From the NCBI GenBank assembly GCA_964648335.1, contig CAZYLZ010000004.1, forward strand, positions 13,004 through 77,003: a DNA stretch of 64,000 nucleotides, read 5' to 3'. Shown one piece after another: positions 51,742 to 58,801 of the stretch. Numbering within the stretch: position 1 is the first letter of the stretch; each line of letters starts with the position of its first letter. A program made the translations under genes and the position numbers. The notes under the pieces were generated by a model. The model had not been told where the DNA came from and searched no databases. It worked only from the letters and a program-made list of their open reading frames with translations. This stretch comes from CAZYLZ01 sp964648335. GTDB taxonomy: Bacteria; Patescibacteriota; Minisyncoccia; Phycocordibacterales; UBA2100.

Positions 51742-51769
51742 TCAAAGTACCTTTTTTTATTAAAATGTC
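51742..51769 (-). promoter_or_regulatory. Promoter of the 51548 gene
   Basis: Minus strand TTGACA, 16-bp spacer, TACTTT, upstream of the Shine-Dalgarno of the 56-aa gene and overlapping the end of the DUF1653 gene. Coordinates are good to a few bases. Confidence 0.65.
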
Positions 51770-52004
51770 AAATCTCGACCGGAGCAAACCGCGGTACCGT
51801 CTTCCCTTCGTATTCGACGGTCGCCAAAAACATAGCTGCCGGGCGTGCCCATACTGGTTTTGGACCGAACTCGGCCGAGTCGTACTCGCCGCGGTAAATA
51901 ACGAGCGGCTCCAGAGTCTCGCTGTGATGCGCGAGTGCGATCACCTCGTACATGTTCTTAGTTTTGTAGTGGCGGTAACGCATACCCACCTGCGGCATTT
52001 CCAT
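51768..52004 (-). CDS. DUF1653 family protein
   Basis: 78 aa, single DUF1653 domain: VGMRYRHYKTKNMYEVIALA, then HSETLEPLVIYRGEY, FGPKPVWARPAAMFL and a PRF end, all shown here in parts shorter than the full match. The family is widespread and has no known function. Start at 52004 because TGG-TATAGT ends 7 nt upstream; the longer frame crosses that box. Confidence 0.92.
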   Translation of the reverse strand: MEMPQVGMRYRHYKTKNMYEVIALAHHSETLEPLVIYRGEYDSAEFGPKPVWARPAAMFLATVEYEGKTVPRFAPVEI

Positions 52005-52011
52005 GTGCACA

Positions 52012-52020
52012 ACTATACCA
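52012..52020 (-). promoter_or_regulatory. Extended -10 of the DUF1653 gene (leaderless)
   Basis: TGG-TATAGT on the minus strand (52020-52012), 7 nt before the ATG. Confidence 0.65.
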
Positions 52021-52039
52021 GGCCAAGGCTCCTGCCCCG

Positions 52040-52045
52040 TATACT
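52040..52045 (+). promoter_or_regulatory. -10 box of the 52052 gene (leaderless)
   Basis: TATACT, 6 nt before the ATG; divergent from the DUF1653 -10. Confidence 0.6.
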
Positions 52046-52051
52046 GACGGC

Positions 52052-52516
52052 ATGAAGCGACATCACAGCGCACTCATTCTTCTCGCTGCGCTCATCATCG
52101 TCTTTGCGTACGTTCAGTACTCGATAAAGACGCGCTTTATCTCGACCGACACCGTCGACGTCGCGACCACCGAGGTCGTGACCATCTGCGGCAAAGAGCT
52201 CGAAACCGATGTCGTGACGATAGACGGCGTCGACGTCGCACGCGAGCTGGGAGCGATCATGACCAGCGAATACGAGGCAGTGGCGAATAAAGATGCGACA
52301 AGCTGCTTCGTGATGCAGGCGTATCTCGATGGCACGCGGATACGCACCTCGGTAACCGAGGAGATTGGCATTGACTCACCACTCAAGGGTAGGCACCTGT
52401 ACCGCATCCGCCTCGACGACACGCAGTTCTTGCTGGACCGCGCAACACGGCAAATCTACAGCGTAAACACGATGGACGGCAGCACCCGCGATATCGTCGG
52501 CATCTTTGCCGACTAG
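52052..52516 (+). CDS. Membrane-anchored protein of unknown function
   Basis: 154 aa. N-terminal transmembrane helix (about 7-23), then an outside domain with two Cys (TICGKE, TSCFVM) likely to form a disulfide, and beta-like strands to the end. No family recognised. Its stop codon overlaps the SDR stop on the other strand by two bases. Confidence 0.75.
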   Translation: MKRHHSALILLAALIIVFAYVQYSIKTRFISTDTVDVATTEVVTICGKELETDVVTIDGVDVARELGAIMTSEYEAVANKDATSCFVMQAYLDGTRIRTSVTEEIGIDSPLKGRHLYRIRLDDTQFLLDRATRQIYSVNTMDGSTRDIVGIFAD

Positions 52517-53220
52517 AACGGCTGCACTACCCCTTTGTGATCGACGAATGCACCCGAAACCAGGGTGTCTTTTTTTGCCGTAAGCAGTGCAAAGATGTCG
52601 CGTGCAGCGTCTGTGGCAGCAATAGGCGCCGACGTGCCACCCATATCGGTAGCGACCCAGCCCGGGTGTATCAAGACCGATGTGATGTCTTTGTTGCGTA
52701 TGCCGAACGACGCGAATGCGTAGTTGAGTGCAGCTTTGCTCGCACCATACGCCCAATGGTCGGCATAGTATTGGTTGCCCTCTCCCACAGTAAGCGCAGA
52801 CACCGATCCCATGATCGACGTGATAGAGGCGACGATCTTGTCGTTACCGGCATGAAGGTTTTCTAAGAGAGCATTGGCCAAAAAAGTGGGACCGATGGCA
52901 TTGGTCTTGAATATGGTATCGACAGTGACGAAATCGCTAGTGATATCGTCGTCATCGACCGAGGTGCTGTCGTAGAGCCCAGCGTTGTTGATGAGGATGT
53001 CGAGACCGACTCCGGAAAGCGATGACGCGAGCGCTTGAATAGACTCTTGGCTCGTGACATCCAAAGGCACCACGATGGCGGACGCGTCTGCCACCAAGTC
53101 CTCGGGCATGCTGCCAGGGTCGCGCACCGCGGCGTACACCTGCCACCCTTCGCGCAAAAAGACCCGAGTAAGTTCGAGCCCCACCCCGCGCCCAGCCCCG
53201 GTTATGAGTACGGTTTTCAC
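52513..53220 (-). CDS. Short-chain dehydrogenase/reductase
   Basis: NAD(P)-dependent oxidoreductase of the SDR superfamily, 235 aa. Cofactor motif TGAGRGVG (7-14), NNAG strand motif, catalytic Ser in TSIMGS and Y-x3-K in YGASK. The substrate is unknown. It begins with GTG at 53220, 6 nt after an extended -10 (TGT-TAGTAT). A copy of its first codons, starting with ATG, is found at 54143-54196 beyond the second PaaX-like gene. Confidence 0.93.
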   Translation of the reverse strand: MKTVLITGAGRGVGLELTRVFLREGWQVYAAVRDPGSMPEDLVADASAIVVPLDVTSQESIQALASSLSGVGLDILINNAGLYDSTSVDDDDITSDFVTVDTIFKTNAIGPTFLANALLENLHAGNDKIVASITSIMGSVSALTVGEGNQYYADHWAYGASKAALNYAFASFGIRNKDITSVLIHPGWVATDMGGTSAPIAATDAARDIFALLTAKKDTLVSGAFVDHKGVVQPF

Positions 53221-53226
53221 AGAGTA

Positions 53227-53235
53227 ATACTAACA
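53227..53235 (-). promoter_or_regulatory. Extended -10 of the SDR gene (leaderless)
   Basis: TGT-TAGTAT on the minus strand, 6 nt before the GTG. Confidence 0.6.
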
Positions 53236-53298
53236 CCCAACATTCATCAGGGTTACCCTTGTCCGCACGTCGACCTCCATGATGATCGCCCAAACTAC

Positions 53299-53336
53299 AT
53301 GCACCGATAATGTCCTATAGGACATTATCGGTGCAT
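53299..53336. promoter_or_regulatory. Operator-like palindrome P1
   Basis: Perfect 38-bp palindrome: outer arms CACCGATA/TATCGGTG, centre TCCTATAGGA. It lies 39 bp beyond the stop codon of the PaaX-like gene. No U-tract, so not a normal terminator. Confidence 0.88.
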
Positions 53337-53375
53337 TCAAAAAATCGCAAAAAAATAATTGGTACCGCAGTATAC

Positions 53376-53939
53376 TTAACGAAGTGAGAAGTGTGACCTA
53401 AGATCGCGGTCGTTCTCGATCGATTCTACAACCATGTACACAAGATGTTTTCCTATCCCAAGTTCAGTTTTTAATAATGTAAGCAGATCCTCGCAGTCGT
53501 AGGGATGAATCCAGACGCTATCTTGTAAACGCAAGAAGCCGGCGAGCATCAAGATTTCTCGAAGACGAACTCGCAGTTTCCGCCGTTTCTCTGGTATATC
53601 GAACACAACCACACGCCATCGTTCGTCCCACAGACGTGCACGACGTATCGCAAAATCCTCGAATACAAATTGTGACATCCTTCGCTCACCAGCTCTTGTG
53701 AGCGAATAGCCCTTCTCAGACCGTATTACCAAGCCGTTTTCTACCAAACGCTCAAGCGATCGGCCAAGGCTCGCCTTATGTCGTTTTCCCGGCACCATGC
53801 CGAGCCTCTGCATGGCACCGAGGATGTTTGGCACTACTAAGGCCACCGCTAAGACTCCCGCGAGTTTTATCGCATTAAGCAAAAGCTTTTGCTCGGGCGA
53901 CAACCTCTTCTTCCTACCTTGTTCCTCAACAGCTCCCAT
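53376..53939 (-). CDS. PaaX-like protein with Cas2-fold C-terminal domain (copy 2)
   Basis: 187 aa, paralogue of the 30824 protein. Basic N-terminus (RKKRLSPEQK), hydrophobic helix (about 25-45), winged-helix region with NGLVIRSEKGYSLT, and the Cas2-like part from RWRVVVFDIPEKRR with SVWIHPYD and EDLLTLL. Shared with copy 1: WR-x-V-x-FD-x-PE and LQ-x-SVW-x2-PYD-x-ED. The ATG sits one base from palindrome P2; no Shine-Dalgarno, with TAGTAT 6 nt upstream inside the palindrome. Probably an autoregulated DNA-binding protein. The neighbour upstream is Shedu. Confidence 0.85.
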   Translation of the reverse strand: MGAVEEQGRKKRLSPEQKLLLNAIKLAGVLAVALVVPNILGAMQRLGMVPGKRHKASLGRSLERLVENGLVIRSEKGYSLTRAGERRMSQFVFEDFAIRRARLWDERWRVVVFDIPEKRRKLRVRLREILMLAGFLRLQDSVWIHPYDCEDLLTLLKTELGIGKHLVYMVVESIENDRDLRSHFSLR

Positions 53940-53940
53940 A

Positions 53941-53972
53941 CGCCGATACTAGCCTATAGGACTATATCGGTG
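53941..53972. promoter_or_regulatory. Operator-like palindrome P2
   Basis: Imperfect copy of the P1/P3 palindrome (arms CGCCGATA/TATCGGTG, centre CCTATAGG) overlapping the PaaX-like promoter and start. Confidence 0.85.
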
Positions 53973-54032
53973 TAGTTGCGTTGCCACGAGGATCATTGCG
54001 CGTAATTCTTCTGTCTTTTTGGCTTTTCTACC

Positions 54033-54072
54033 AATACACCGATAACATCCTATAGGATGTTATCGGTGTATT
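54033..54072. promoter_or_regulatory. Operator-like palindrome P3
   Basis: Perfect 40-bp palindrome with the same arms and centre as P1 but different bases between them (AACA/TGTT in place of ATG/CAT), paired on both sides. 92 bp upstream of the PaaX-like start codon. Confidence 0.88.
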
Positions 54073-54142
54073 TGGAAGCGGATAATGCTAAAAAATGGGT
54101 GCTAGAGATTGACAGAGATGGAGGCTAGAGTATTTGATGCTA

Positions 54143-54196
54143 TCATCTGCCACACTTCCAACCCTGCCCAGTCTCGGTAATGAGTACGGTTTTCAT
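54143..54196 (-). pseudogene. Displaced 5'-end fragment of the SDR gene
   Basis: On the minus strand reads ATG then MKTVLIT as in the intact SDR, then diverges and stops after 17 codons. Bases 54166-54196 match 53190-53220 at 27 of 31 positions (own count). TACACT lies 5 nt upstream. The two copies bracket the PaaX-like gene and its palindromes, 976 bp apart. Confidence 0.65.
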
Positions 54197-54245
54197 CCTT
54201 TAGTGTAAACCTAATAACTCTAGCAGGCGAACAAATGAGTCGACT

Positions 54246-55289
54246 TTAAAAAGGAATATCATCAATACTTATGTCAGGAGGTCGGGTAATTTCTACAGGT
54301 GTAAGTACCATCGGGCGTGGTGGCGATTCAAGGCCCAGTATACGCTTGGCACGAGCAAGTACATGATCATACGTCATGATTGCGAGGTTATGGTACGAAG
54401 AATTTACAATTCGATAGGCTTCATTCTGTGAAGAAGTCCAGTCCGCTGATCGCCCAAAGACTAACACGCAGCGTGGTTTTACAGTCTTTACATATTCGAT
54501 CCTTTCAAGAAATTTGACACTGTTTGCCTCGCGCTCAAGCTCATAAACATACCTATTTGCCTGTGTTATTGCTTTCGTTAAATCCGGCGATGGAATATCA
54601 TTCCCATGATCCTGACTATTCGCCCAAAACGTGAGGCCACCTCCGGGCCGCTTTATCTCAACAACATCCACGAAGCCATCATAGGCCTGCATTAAATAGT
54701 CTGAGACATGCGCTGTATCAATCGATCTCTCGTCCAGTATCTTTACAAACTCTGTTCCTAATACCCAATGATTCTCTTTAAACCATTTCTGCCAACTACT
54801 TTCAGTTAAATCTTCACCCAGCATGCGCTCGAAGTCTTCCAATGCAGAAACCCTCTTTTGCTGGTCTAGACTGAGTAAGATATCTCTCGGTAAAATTGAG
54901 TTTTCATTTATGAACTTCAGAACACTTGTCTTGTCAGGATTCTCGAAGAGTGCCTTGATATGCTCAATATCGCCGCCATCAAATTTCTGATCAAGAGGGA
55001 TATATTTTTTTACCCCATCTATTAGAGGAGCATAATTCTCACCTATAAATTTAACTAAAGATAAAAATTCTTCATTATCTAATGTGAGCTCGCTCTTCGG
55101 AACAGTAACCTCTGGCGATTCGGCCCCAACCTCATTCTTATAACGACCAATCTTGAGATTTATGTCATCAGTTTTTCCGGAATTATGCGGAACCCTCCAA
55201 AAAGAGGCTCGTGTGACAACGGTTTTTTTCCTTTTTAGAACAGTGTGCAATGAGCCTATGCCTCCCTTACTTTGTCGCACCTCTTTCAT
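54246..55289 (-). CDS. Shedu-type defence protein (DUF4263)
   Basis: 347 aa. The C-terminal half matches the DUF4263 nuclease core of Shedu (SduA), an anti-phage protein: WQKWFKENHWVLG (about 167-179), then the PD-(D/E)xK-like D-V-V-E-I-K in FVDVVEIKRPGG, and QANRYVYELE with KPRCVLVFGR downstream. The N-terminal 150 residues are the variable sensor-like part. DNA cleavage is known for the family, not shown here. More AT-rich than its neighbours, a sign of transfer. Its ATG is 7 bp after the pheT stop, with no Shine-Dalgarno. Confidence 0.85.
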   Translation of the reverse strand: MKEVRQSKGGIGSLHTVLKRKKTVVTRASFWRVPHNSGKTDDINLKIGRYKNEVGAESPEVTVPKSELTLDNEEFLSLVKFIGENYAPLIDGVKKYIPLDQKFDGGDIEHIKALFENPDKTSVLKFINENSILPRDILLSLDQQKRVSALEDFERMLGEDLTESSWQKWFKENHWVLGTEFVKILDERSIDTAHVSDYLMQAYDGFVDVVEIKRPGGGLTFWANSQDHGNDIPSPDLTKAITQANRYVYELEREANSVKFLERIEYVKTVKPRCVLVFGRSADWTSSQNEAYRIVNSSYHNLAIMTYDHVLARAKRILGLESPPRPMVLTPVEITRPPDISIDDIPF

Positions 55290-55295
55290 GATGCG

Positions 55296-57227
55296 TTACC
55301 GTATCTCAAACCCCTTTCCGGTAAGTGCAGCGGATACTTTGCCCATCACCTCATTCACCTCGACATCACTCAAGGTTTTCTCGTGCGACTGGAACACCAA
55401 ATGGAATGCGTACGACGTGCGGCCTTCTTTAGAAAACTCATCAAACTTATCGAGCTTTATCAAAAGCTCTCCGCCGTTTTGCTTGATTATCTCGTGCACC
55501 GTCTCTGCAGCAGTGCCTGCCGGTACCCAGAGCGCAATATCGCGCAGCACGAACGGATACGCCGAAAGCGGCGCATACCGCGTACCGTCTTGTATAAGCT
55601 CGAGCATCGGGTTCTCGATGGTCGCCGTCTCGGCGACACGCCCCAGGTCGAACTCGAACGTCTCGGCAGCGTACGCAGGCTCTATCTTGCCCAGTGCCAC
55701 CTCGAGCGCATTCTGCGCCTCGACAAGCATCTCTTTGGCGCGCTCGACGCGCTTCTTTGCGACAGTTGGCCGCACGCCCACTGCCACCTTTAGGTACTCA
55801 CCGTCTTTGGTAAACACGTTGCCAATCTCGAACACCTTTACGACGTCGATGCCCAGCAAGGGTGCGTTGTACTCACCTTTGGCAAGCGCCTCGACGACGC
55901 CGCTCATGAGGTTTTTGCGAAGCGAATGTTTGTCGGCGGCAAGCGAGTTCGAGAGCGCAAGTTCGCCGTCGTCGCGCAAGCTGTAGGTCAGCACCTCGGT
56001 AAAGCCCAAGCCCTGCAACACGGCACGCACGAGCTCTGCTGCAACATATCGCAAGTTCGGAGTCGGCGCTTTCTTCATGGCCGGCAAGGGCGTCGCCGCG
56101 ATGTTGTGATAGCCGTATACGCGGCCTATCTCTTCGACCATGTCTTCGGCGATACGCATGTCGAGCCGCTCGAACGGTGCAACAACGGTAAATCCGGGCG
56201 TGTATGCAAATCCAAAGCGCTTGATGATTCCCTCTACGGCGTCGTCGGAGAGCTCTGTACCGAGCACCGTGTTTATCTTCTCGGTCGTTATGTCTACCGT
56301 ATATTGGACAGGCTTGGTGGCGTCCGCAACGCCGTAGCCGACGACCGCGCCACCAGCGATCTCCTTGATGAGCTTGACCACCGCTTCCATGCCGTAAAAC
56401 GGGAGTTCGTCTGGAATCTCGTTCTCGTAGCGATACGAGGCGTCGGTACGCAAGCGCAAGCTTTGCGACGTCTTGCGCGTAAGCACTGGTGCAAACTTGG
56501 CCGATTCGATGACAATGTCGGTGGTGTGGTTGTCTACCTCGGCCTTGGTGCCACCTTTGATTCCTGCGATAGCGATTGGATCGTCGAGGTTAGCATCGAC
56601 GATGAGCGACATACCCTCGACAAGCTCGTACTCCTGCCCGCCCAAGACGGTGATCTTTTCGCCGGCTTTTGCAGGACGAACGCCGATCTTGACTGCACCC
56701 TTCTTAAGAAACAATTTTTGTGCATCGAATGCGTGCAAGGGCTGCCCCAGCTCGAGCATGACGTAATTCGTCGCATCGACGACGTTGTTGATGCTGCGCT
56801 GGCCAAGCGCCTGGAGGCGCGCCCGAAGCCACTCGGGAGACTCGCCCACCGAAACACCTTTAACCAGCGCCGCGATGTACACCGGACACGCTGCAGTGTC
56901 GGTAACCTCGACAGAGAGTGATGTGTCGTCGATGCGTAGCCCAGGCCTAGAATCGCGCAAGGGATCGCGCGCCATTGGGATGTCGAGCAAGACCGAGAGC
57001 TCTTTGGCTATCCCACGGTGGCAGAGACAGTCGTGCGCACGGTTTGGCAAGACCTTTACATCGATAATCGCATCACCGGCACCCAGCTGTGTATCTGCAT
57101 CTCCGTCAACGTGCTCGACAATGCCTTCGATCTCGAAGGCACCAAACGTGAGTGCATCGGCGACCTTTTGCGTCGCAGGAAGCGGCTTATCGAAAAACGT
57201 CTGTAACCATCCGTAATTTACTTTCAT
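55296..57227 (-). CDS. pheT: Phenylalanine-tRNA ligase subunit beta
   Basis: 643 aa from the ATG at 57227 (MKVNYGWLQTFF); the family is normally about 800. The tRNA-binding OB-fold insert near residue 40-150 is missing: the sequence passes directly from GAFEIEGI to DVKVLPNRAHDCL. B3/B4 editing domain, B5, catalytic-like core and the C-terminal FDX-ACB domain (YPFVLRDIALWVP) are present. Its start is 1 bp after the stop of the small gene that separates it from pheS, so translation is coupled. Confidence 0.97.
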   Translation of the reverse strand: MKVNYGWLQTFFDKPLPATQKVADALTFGAFEIEGIVEHVDGDADTQLGAGDAIIDVKVLPNRAHDCLCHRGIAKELSVLLDIPMARDPLRDSRPGLRIDDTSLSVEVTDTAACPVYIAALVKGVSVGESPEWLRARLQALGQRSINNVVDATNYVMLELGQPLHAFDAQKLFLKKGAVKIGVRPAKAGEKITVLGGQEYELVEGMSLIVDANLDDPIAIAGIKGGTKAEVDNHTTDIVIESAKFAPVLTRKTSQSLRLRTDASYRYENEIPDELPFYGMEAVVKLIKEIAGGAVVGYGVADATKPVQYTVDITTEKINTVLGTELSDDAVEGIIKRFGFAYTPGFTVVAPFERLDMRIAEDMVEEIGRVYGYHNIAATPLPAMKKAPTPNLRYVAAELVRAVLQGLGFTEVLTYSLRDDGELALSNSLAADKHSLRKNLMSGVVEALAKGEYNAPLLGIDVVKVFEIGNVFTKDGEYLKVAVGVRPTVAKKRVERAKEMLVEAQNALEVALGKIEPAYAAETFEFDLGRVAETATIENPMLELIQDGTRYAPLSAYPFVLRDIALWVPAGTAAETVHEIIKQNGGELLIKLDKFDEFSKEGRTSYAFHLVFQSHEKTLSDVEVNEVMGKVSAALTGKGFEIR

Positions 57228-57228
57228 A

Positions 57229-57633
57229 TTATATTTGTGCCTTTTTGTTCCCTCTTTGCACATCTTTGTTCCATATAAGCGTCCTGCACGAAAGCCCAAG
57301 TGGTCGAATCACTAATTTCTCGTAGAAAGCTGCAAACATCTCGTTATCTCCATGCACATCGCTGAGTTGACGCCCGCCCGTAAGCGAACCATCTGGCCGG
57401 TACGATGCGATGTACGAAGCTATGGCCCACGGGTATCCAATTTCATAGTGCCCCCCAACTATATCCGGACAGAATTCCAACGCGTTAGCAGGCGTGTTTT
57501 TGTGCTGGGACGTTTCGAAAACGCTCATCACAACTGCGGGCACATCTGCAGAGGTGCGTGGACCAGAGAACCGCATAAAGAGCACGGCGCCGACCGTAGC
57601 TATCAGGATGACTAGTAATGCTTTTGAAATCAT
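57229..57633 (-). CDS. Membrane-anchored protein between pheS and pheT
   Basis: 134 aa; the ATG at 57633 overlaps the pheS stop as ATGA, and the stop lies 1 bp from the pheT ATG. One N-terminal transmembrane helix (about 5-22) and an outside domain with two Cys (FCPD, SCRT). A motif GYPWAIASYIASYRPDG is visible. No family recognised. Its placement inside the pheS-pheT operon is unusual and the overlaps make it an obligate part of the transcript. Confidence 0.8.
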   Translation of the reverse strand: MISKALLVILIATVGAVLFMRFSGPRTSADVPAVVMSVFETSQHKNTPANALEFCPDIVGGHYEIGYPWAIASYIASYRPDGSLTGGRQLSDVHGDNEMFAAFYEKLVIRPLGLSCRTLIWNKDVQRGNKKAQI

Positions 57634-58340
57634 AGTGATGAAAACTGCTGGACCAGGCGCAGATCGCCGGTATGGAACAGGCGCACGTCGTCTATCTCCC
57701 ACTTGAGCATGCAGAGGCGCTCGAGCCCGCCGCCGAAAGCAAAGCCCTGGTACTTAGCTGGGTCGATCCCGGCATTCTTAATAACGGCAGGATGCACCAT
57801 ACCCGCACCCATGACCTCGATCCACCTATCCTTAAGCTTTGCAGGAACGTTCTCGCCAGTAAGGCGCATGTCCACCTCGACCGACGGCTCGGTAAAGCCA
57901 AAGAAGCTCGGACGCAAGCGCACCTCGACAGAACCTTTAAAAAACTTTGCAAAGAAAGTCTCGAGCACCCACTTCATGTTCGCCAACGACGTCGTCTCGT
58001 CGATGACAAGACCTTCGAGCTGGTAAAATTGCGCCTCGTGCGTCATATCGGTTGCCTCGTTTCGGTACACCTTGCCCGGCACAATAATACGTATTGGCGG
58101 CTCGTTGTTTTCCATCCAGCGCACCTGTACCGGTGAGGTGTGCGTTCGCATGACGCGGCCGTCGGGCAGCCAGAACGTGTCTTGCATATCGCGTGCCGGG
58201 TGGTCTTGGGGCACATTGAGAGCCGTAAAGTTATGCCACTCATCCTCGAGCTCGGGACCGTCTGCTATAGAAAAGCCCATTTCGGCGAATATCTGCCCTA
58301 TTTCGCGGATCGCTCCGGTGATGGGATGTATAGATGTCAC
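57630..58340 (-). CDS. pheS: Phenylalanine-tRNA ligase subunit alpha, minimal form
   Basis: 236 aa against about 330 in E. coli: the N-terminal coiled coil that contacts tRNA is absent and the protein begins in the catalytic domain. Class II motifs are present: PGKVYRNEATDMTHEAQFYQLEG in parts, and motif 3 GFAFGGGLERL. Start chosen as GTG at 58340 because TATAAT ends 6 nt upstream; the frame to 58358 would begin inside that box. First gene of pheS-orf-pheT. Confidence 0.95.
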   Translation of the reverse strand: MTSIHPITGAIREIGQIFAEMGFSIADGPELEDEWHNFTALNVPQDHPARDMQDTFWLPDGRVMRTHTSPVQVRWMENNEPPIRIIVPGKVYRNEATDMTHEAQFYQLEGLVIDETTSLANMKWVLETFFAKFFKGSVEVRLRPSFFGFTEPSVEVDMRLTGENVPAKLKDRWIEVMGAGMVHPAVIKNAGIDPAKYQGFAFGGGLERLCMLKWEIDDVRLFHTGDLRLVQQFSSL

Positions 58341-58346
58341 GAAGCG

Positions 58347-58352
58347 ATTATA
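58347..58352 (-). promoter_or_regulatory. -10 box of the pheST operon (leaderless)
   Basis: TATAAT on the minus strand, 6 nt before the GTG start. Confidence 0.65.
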
Positions 58353-58400
58353 CCGCACAACAGAGGGCCCAAAAAGCTGCCAAGCGTGCCAGGCTTGTGT

Positions 58401-58428
58401 TTGACACTTAGTATAAGTTTGTTATAAT
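58401..58428 (+). promoter_or_regulatory. Consensus promoter of the 58452 gene
   Basis: TTGACA (58401-58406), 16-bp spacer, TATAAT (58423-58428), then CAGGAG before the ATG. Confidence 0.9.
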
Positions 58429-58451
58429 ACAGTGAGCAACAGGAGCATACC

Positions 58452-58709
58452 ATGACATCATTAGTCACTTCCCAGTCGCTTGCGCGTACCGGTGTTTGGG
58501 CGGCCTGCTTTGGCGTCGTCGCGGCACTGACTCTCTTCGTGCCGTTTACGATGCCGGTTCTGCTCACCGCAGTTCTCGGCATCGCGGTCGTCGCCGAGTC
58601 GCTCATGCACATCGACCAGGGACTAGCGATAGTTCTGTCGTACGGCATGGTGTTCGCTGTTATGACGATGTCGTTTCGCGCGATCATTCGCATGCGCACC
58701 GGCATCTGA
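58452..58709 (+). CDS. Small membrane protein of unknown function
   Basis: 85 aa with two or three transmembrane segments (about 14-32, 34-52, 57-75) and a basic C-terminus (RAIIRMRTG). Not recognised. Complete unit: consensus promoter, CAGGAG ribosome site 6 nt upstream and a strong terminator. Confidence 0.75.
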   Translation: MTSLVTSQSLARTGVWAACFGVVAALTLFVPFTMPVLLTAVLGIAVVAESLMHIDQGLAIVLSYGMVFAVMTMSFRAIIRMRTGI

Positions 58710-58715
58710 GAACCC

Positions 58716-58747
58716 GCGGGCGGCCACGTTGGCCGCCCGCTTCTTTT
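58716..58747 (+). terminator. Terminator of the 58452 gene
   Basis: 11-bp GC stem (58716-58726 with 58730-58740), CGT loop, then TTCTTTT. Confidence 0.92.
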
Positions 58748-58769
58748 GTAGAACATTCGGATATAAAAA

Positions 58770-58792
58770 ACCCCGCACCAATGGTGCGGGGT
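58770..58792 (-). terminator. Terminator of the 58802 gene
   Basis: 10-bp stem (58770-58779 with 58783-58792); minus-strand tail TTTTTTATAT. Confidence 0.9.
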
Positions 58793-58801
58793 CTGTCGTT
58801 G

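Noticed and set aside
53299..54072. Long palindromes read as transcription terminators
   Set aside because: No U-tracts follow, one copy overlaps a start codon and one is upstream of the gene, so operators fit better.
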